Shown here in pieces: positions 32,871-34,038 of a stretch of DNA of 34,038 nt. The notes under the pieces are model-generated. The model had not been told where the DNA came from. It saw only the letters and a program-made list of their open reading frames with translations, and did no database searches. Origin of the DNA: Anaerolineae bacterium (GTDB lineage Bacteria > Chloroflexota > Anaerolineae > B4-G1 > SLSP01). The stretch spans positions 1 through 34,038 of the forward strand of contig JAFGFI010000068.1 in NCBI GenBank assembly GCA_016931185.1, given 5' to 3'. A program made the position numbers and the translations under genes. Each line of letters begins with the position of its first letter. Position 1 is the stretch's first letter.

Positions 32871-33293
32871 TTACCGCGTCTGGAAAAACTCGATCACTTC
32901 GCCGTTCGGGCCCTTGAAAAAGGCCACGGTCGCGGCGATAGTGCCCAACTGGGCGGATTTAGGCTCCATTGTGATCTCGTAACCCGCTTGCCGGACGCGG
33001 TTGATGGCGGCAGTGACATCGGGCATGACGAGAGCGAAATGCACCAGCGGGTCGTTGGCTGCCGGACTGCCCACGGCCGGCGAGGCCGAGGTCGGCGCGA
33101 TCAATTCGATATGGCTGCCATTTCCCGTGTCGAGCAGCATCATCCTGCGCTCAGGGGAGCCAAATTCGGCCACCACCGTCATCCCCAGGACTTCACGGTA
33201 CAGTTGTAGCGAAGCGGCCCAATCCCGGGTTTGGATGGTTACGTGGTGCAAACCACAGGTTTTGACGATAGCATTTTTAGATTCGATAGACAT
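32871..33293 (-). CDS. VOC-family (glyoxalase/dioxygenase-like) protein
   Basis: 140 aa, ATG at 33293 with AGGGAG about 6 nt upstream. It has two beta-alpha-beta-beta-beta halves: GLHHVTIQTRDWAASLQLYREVLGM, HIELIAP, then DPLVHFALVMPDVTAAINRVRQAGYEI and GPNGEVIEFFQT. Possible metal ligands are the His in LHHV, the Glu in HIELI, the His in VHFAL and the Glu in VIEFF, as in glyoxalase I/bleomycin-resistance/dioxygenase proteins. Which reaction it carries out cannot be told from sequence; glyoxalase-like lyase or an isomerase are both possible. It is a single gene with its own terminator. Confidence 0.87.
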   Translation of the reverse strand: MSIESKNAIVKTCGLHHVTIQTRDWAASLQLYREVLGMTVVAEFGSPERRMMLLDTGNGSHIELIAPTSASPAVGSPAANDPLVHFALVMPDVTAAINRVRQAGYEITMEPKSAQLGTIAATVAFFKGPNGEVIEFFQTR

Positions 33294-33528
33294 TGTTTTC
33301 TCCCTTGAAAATCGAAAATTAGCAAATTTAAAATTGGCAAATTGTGAAAACCCTTAAAAACTTGGTTTCTTCTTAAATTTTCATCCTACTGCCGGTGAAT
33401 GCGCCGCGTTAATAGGTAATTCCTTTGAAAATTAGAAATTAGAAAAGATCCATGTAATCATCTATGGATTACACAGATTAAAAATCTGCGTTTATCCGCG
33501 TGCATCTGCGGTTAAGTTTCCCTGCACG
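33294..33528. repeat. AT-rich intergenic region with dispersed-repeat fragments
   Basis: 235 bp without a gene. TTGAAAATCGAAAATTAG and TTGAAAATTAGAAATTAG are near-copies about 119 bp apart. The segment ending in ATCTGCGTTTATCCGCGTGC and ATCTGCGGTTAA (33484-33516) resembles the widespread ATCTGCG-type intergenic repeat seen in many genomes; a related CTCTGCGCC tract lies at 31098-31122. A 7-bp stem (TGTAATC/GATTACA, 33454-33474) could be the weak terminator of the GH3 gene on the minus strand. Confidence 0.45.
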
Positions 33529-34038
33529 CTAACCCTCGACTACAATATCCGCCATGAGCTTGATGTCTGTCGAGGATGCGCCTGCTAACAGGCGTACCTT
33601 ACCGGCTTCGACGTTCCATGCACGGAGATCGACGTCCCAATAAGCCAGCGACGCGGCTTTGAGGGGCAGGGTGACAGTCTGCGTTTCACCCGGCTGCAGA
33701 GTGATGCGCTTGAAGCCCTTCAACTCCTTCTTGGGCCGCTCCACGGTCGAGTGCAGATGCCGTACATAGAGCTGTACCACCTCATCGCCTGCACGGTCGC
33801 CGGTGTTGGTCACATCCACGCTAACCGCGATCTCCCCATCGGGCGCAAGATGGCCCGCGCTCAGGCGCAAGTTGCTATAGGCAAACGTGGTATAGCTCAG
33901 GCCAAAACCGAACGGATAAAGGGGTTCGCCCTTAAAGTACATATAGGTGCGCCCGTTGCGCAGGTCGTAGTCCAGGCGCGGCGGCAACTGCTCAATACTG
34001 TGGGGCCACGTCTGCACCAGCCGCCCGCCGGGATTGAC
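33529..34038 (-). CDS. GH3 beta-glucosidase-type glycoside hydrolase, C-terminal part (5' end outside window)
   Basis: 169 residues to the stop codon; the frame is open to the window edge (VNPGGRLVQTWPHSIEQLP). NPGGRL, YMYFKGEPLYPFGFGLSYTTF, then VTNTGDRAGDEVVQLYVR and KELKGFKRITLQPGET are the standard end of GH3 enzymes: the last part of the second domain and the fibronectin type III-like domain (PF14310). GH3 enzymes release glucose or xylose from the non-reducing ends of beta-linked sugars; the catalytic Asp is out of view, so the sugar is unknown. No signal peptide can be judged. Confidence 0.92.
   Translation of the reverse strand, partial: VNPGGRLVQTWPHSIEQLPPRLDYDLRNGRTYMYFKGEPLYPFGFGLSYTTFAYSNLRLSAGHLAPDGEIAVSVDVTNTGDRAGDEVVQLYVRHLHSTVERPKKELKGFKRITLQPGETQTVTLPLKAASLAYWDVDLRAWNVEAGKVRLLAGASSTDIKLMADIVVEG

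Noticed and set aside
1..34038. Biosynthetic gene cluster, suggested by the SARP-like regulator
   Set aside because: No polyketide, peptide synthetase or tailoring enzyme genes nearby; the operator points to the giant surface-protein operon instead.
1..34038. tRNA, rRNA or tmRNA genes
   Set aside because: I looked in the intergenic stretches and found no cloverleaf with a T-arm GTTCRANTC or conserved rRNA segment; small RNAs cannot be ruled out by eye.

Overview
The window looks like a piece of a Chloroflexota chromosome (Anaerolineae/Ardenticatenia-like; the rank below phylum is a guess). The basis is the mix of genes: a giant extracellular protein ending in the YLPLVLR-type tail I associate with this phylum, a small WRFSLEDxxxGxxxGFAxLxxLxxFL protein beside an AfsR/SARP-STAND regulator, Thr/Pro-rich lipoproteins, protein kinase fusions and many AT-rich or palindromic intergenic repeats. 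Base composition is near 50% GC by eye. I see no tRNA, rRNA, CRISPR array, transposase or prophage gene.

Layout. 1-571: the 3' end of a ceramidase-like gene runs into a short fragment resembling the N-terminus of a type I restriction R subunit. 653-2818: a membrane sensor histidine kinase with a CHASE4-type sensor. 3048-6622 (+): a tight three-gene run with a PHP-type hydrolase, an ArfB-type ribosome-rescue release factor and an S9 peptidase carrying an extra DUF6884-like C-terminal domain. A 32-bp perfect palindrome then separates it from the convergent 11-kb gene 6757-17766 (-), which encodes a 3669-aa surface protein. That gene overlaps an 88-aa conserved gene by ATGA (17763-18029, -). Divergent from this pair is a 1167-aa AfsR/SARP-like regulator (18453-21956, +). 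22303-23115 (+): an endonuclease/exonuclease/phosphatase-family enzyme. 23415-28394 (+): a bacterial alpha-2-macroglobulin with a polytopic membrane insert. 28491-32664 (-): a two-gene unit with a Thr/Pro-linker lipoprotein followed by a SIR2-like/TPR/Ser-Thr kinase/membrane fusion. 32871-33293 (-): a VOC-family protein. 33529-34038 (-): the C-terminus of a GH3 glycosidase.

Most interesting unit. The divergent cassette at 6757-21956 is the best candidate for an undescribed system. The region between the regulator and the 88-aa/giant-protein operon holds a perfect 11-bp tandem repeat (TTTTGTACGCT twice). It gives two TGTACGC heptamers with a 4-bp spacer, lying exactly 8 bp upstream of a TAGAAT -10 box. 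This is the published geometry of Streptomyces SARP operators. The -10 box predicts a transcript beginning at or next to the A of the 88-aa gene's ATG, so a leaderless mRNA. I infer that the regulator controls production of the giant calcium-binding surface protein.

Second candidate. The SIR2-like domain of the 28491 gene has lost the usual Asn and His catalytic residues, while its fused kinase keeps Lys, HRD and DFG. It looks like a degenerate nucleotide-sensing module that could feed a membrane-anchored kinase. Several intergenic hairpins form families within the window. One pair keeps its stem through compensating changes, and one palindrome has a decayed second copy.
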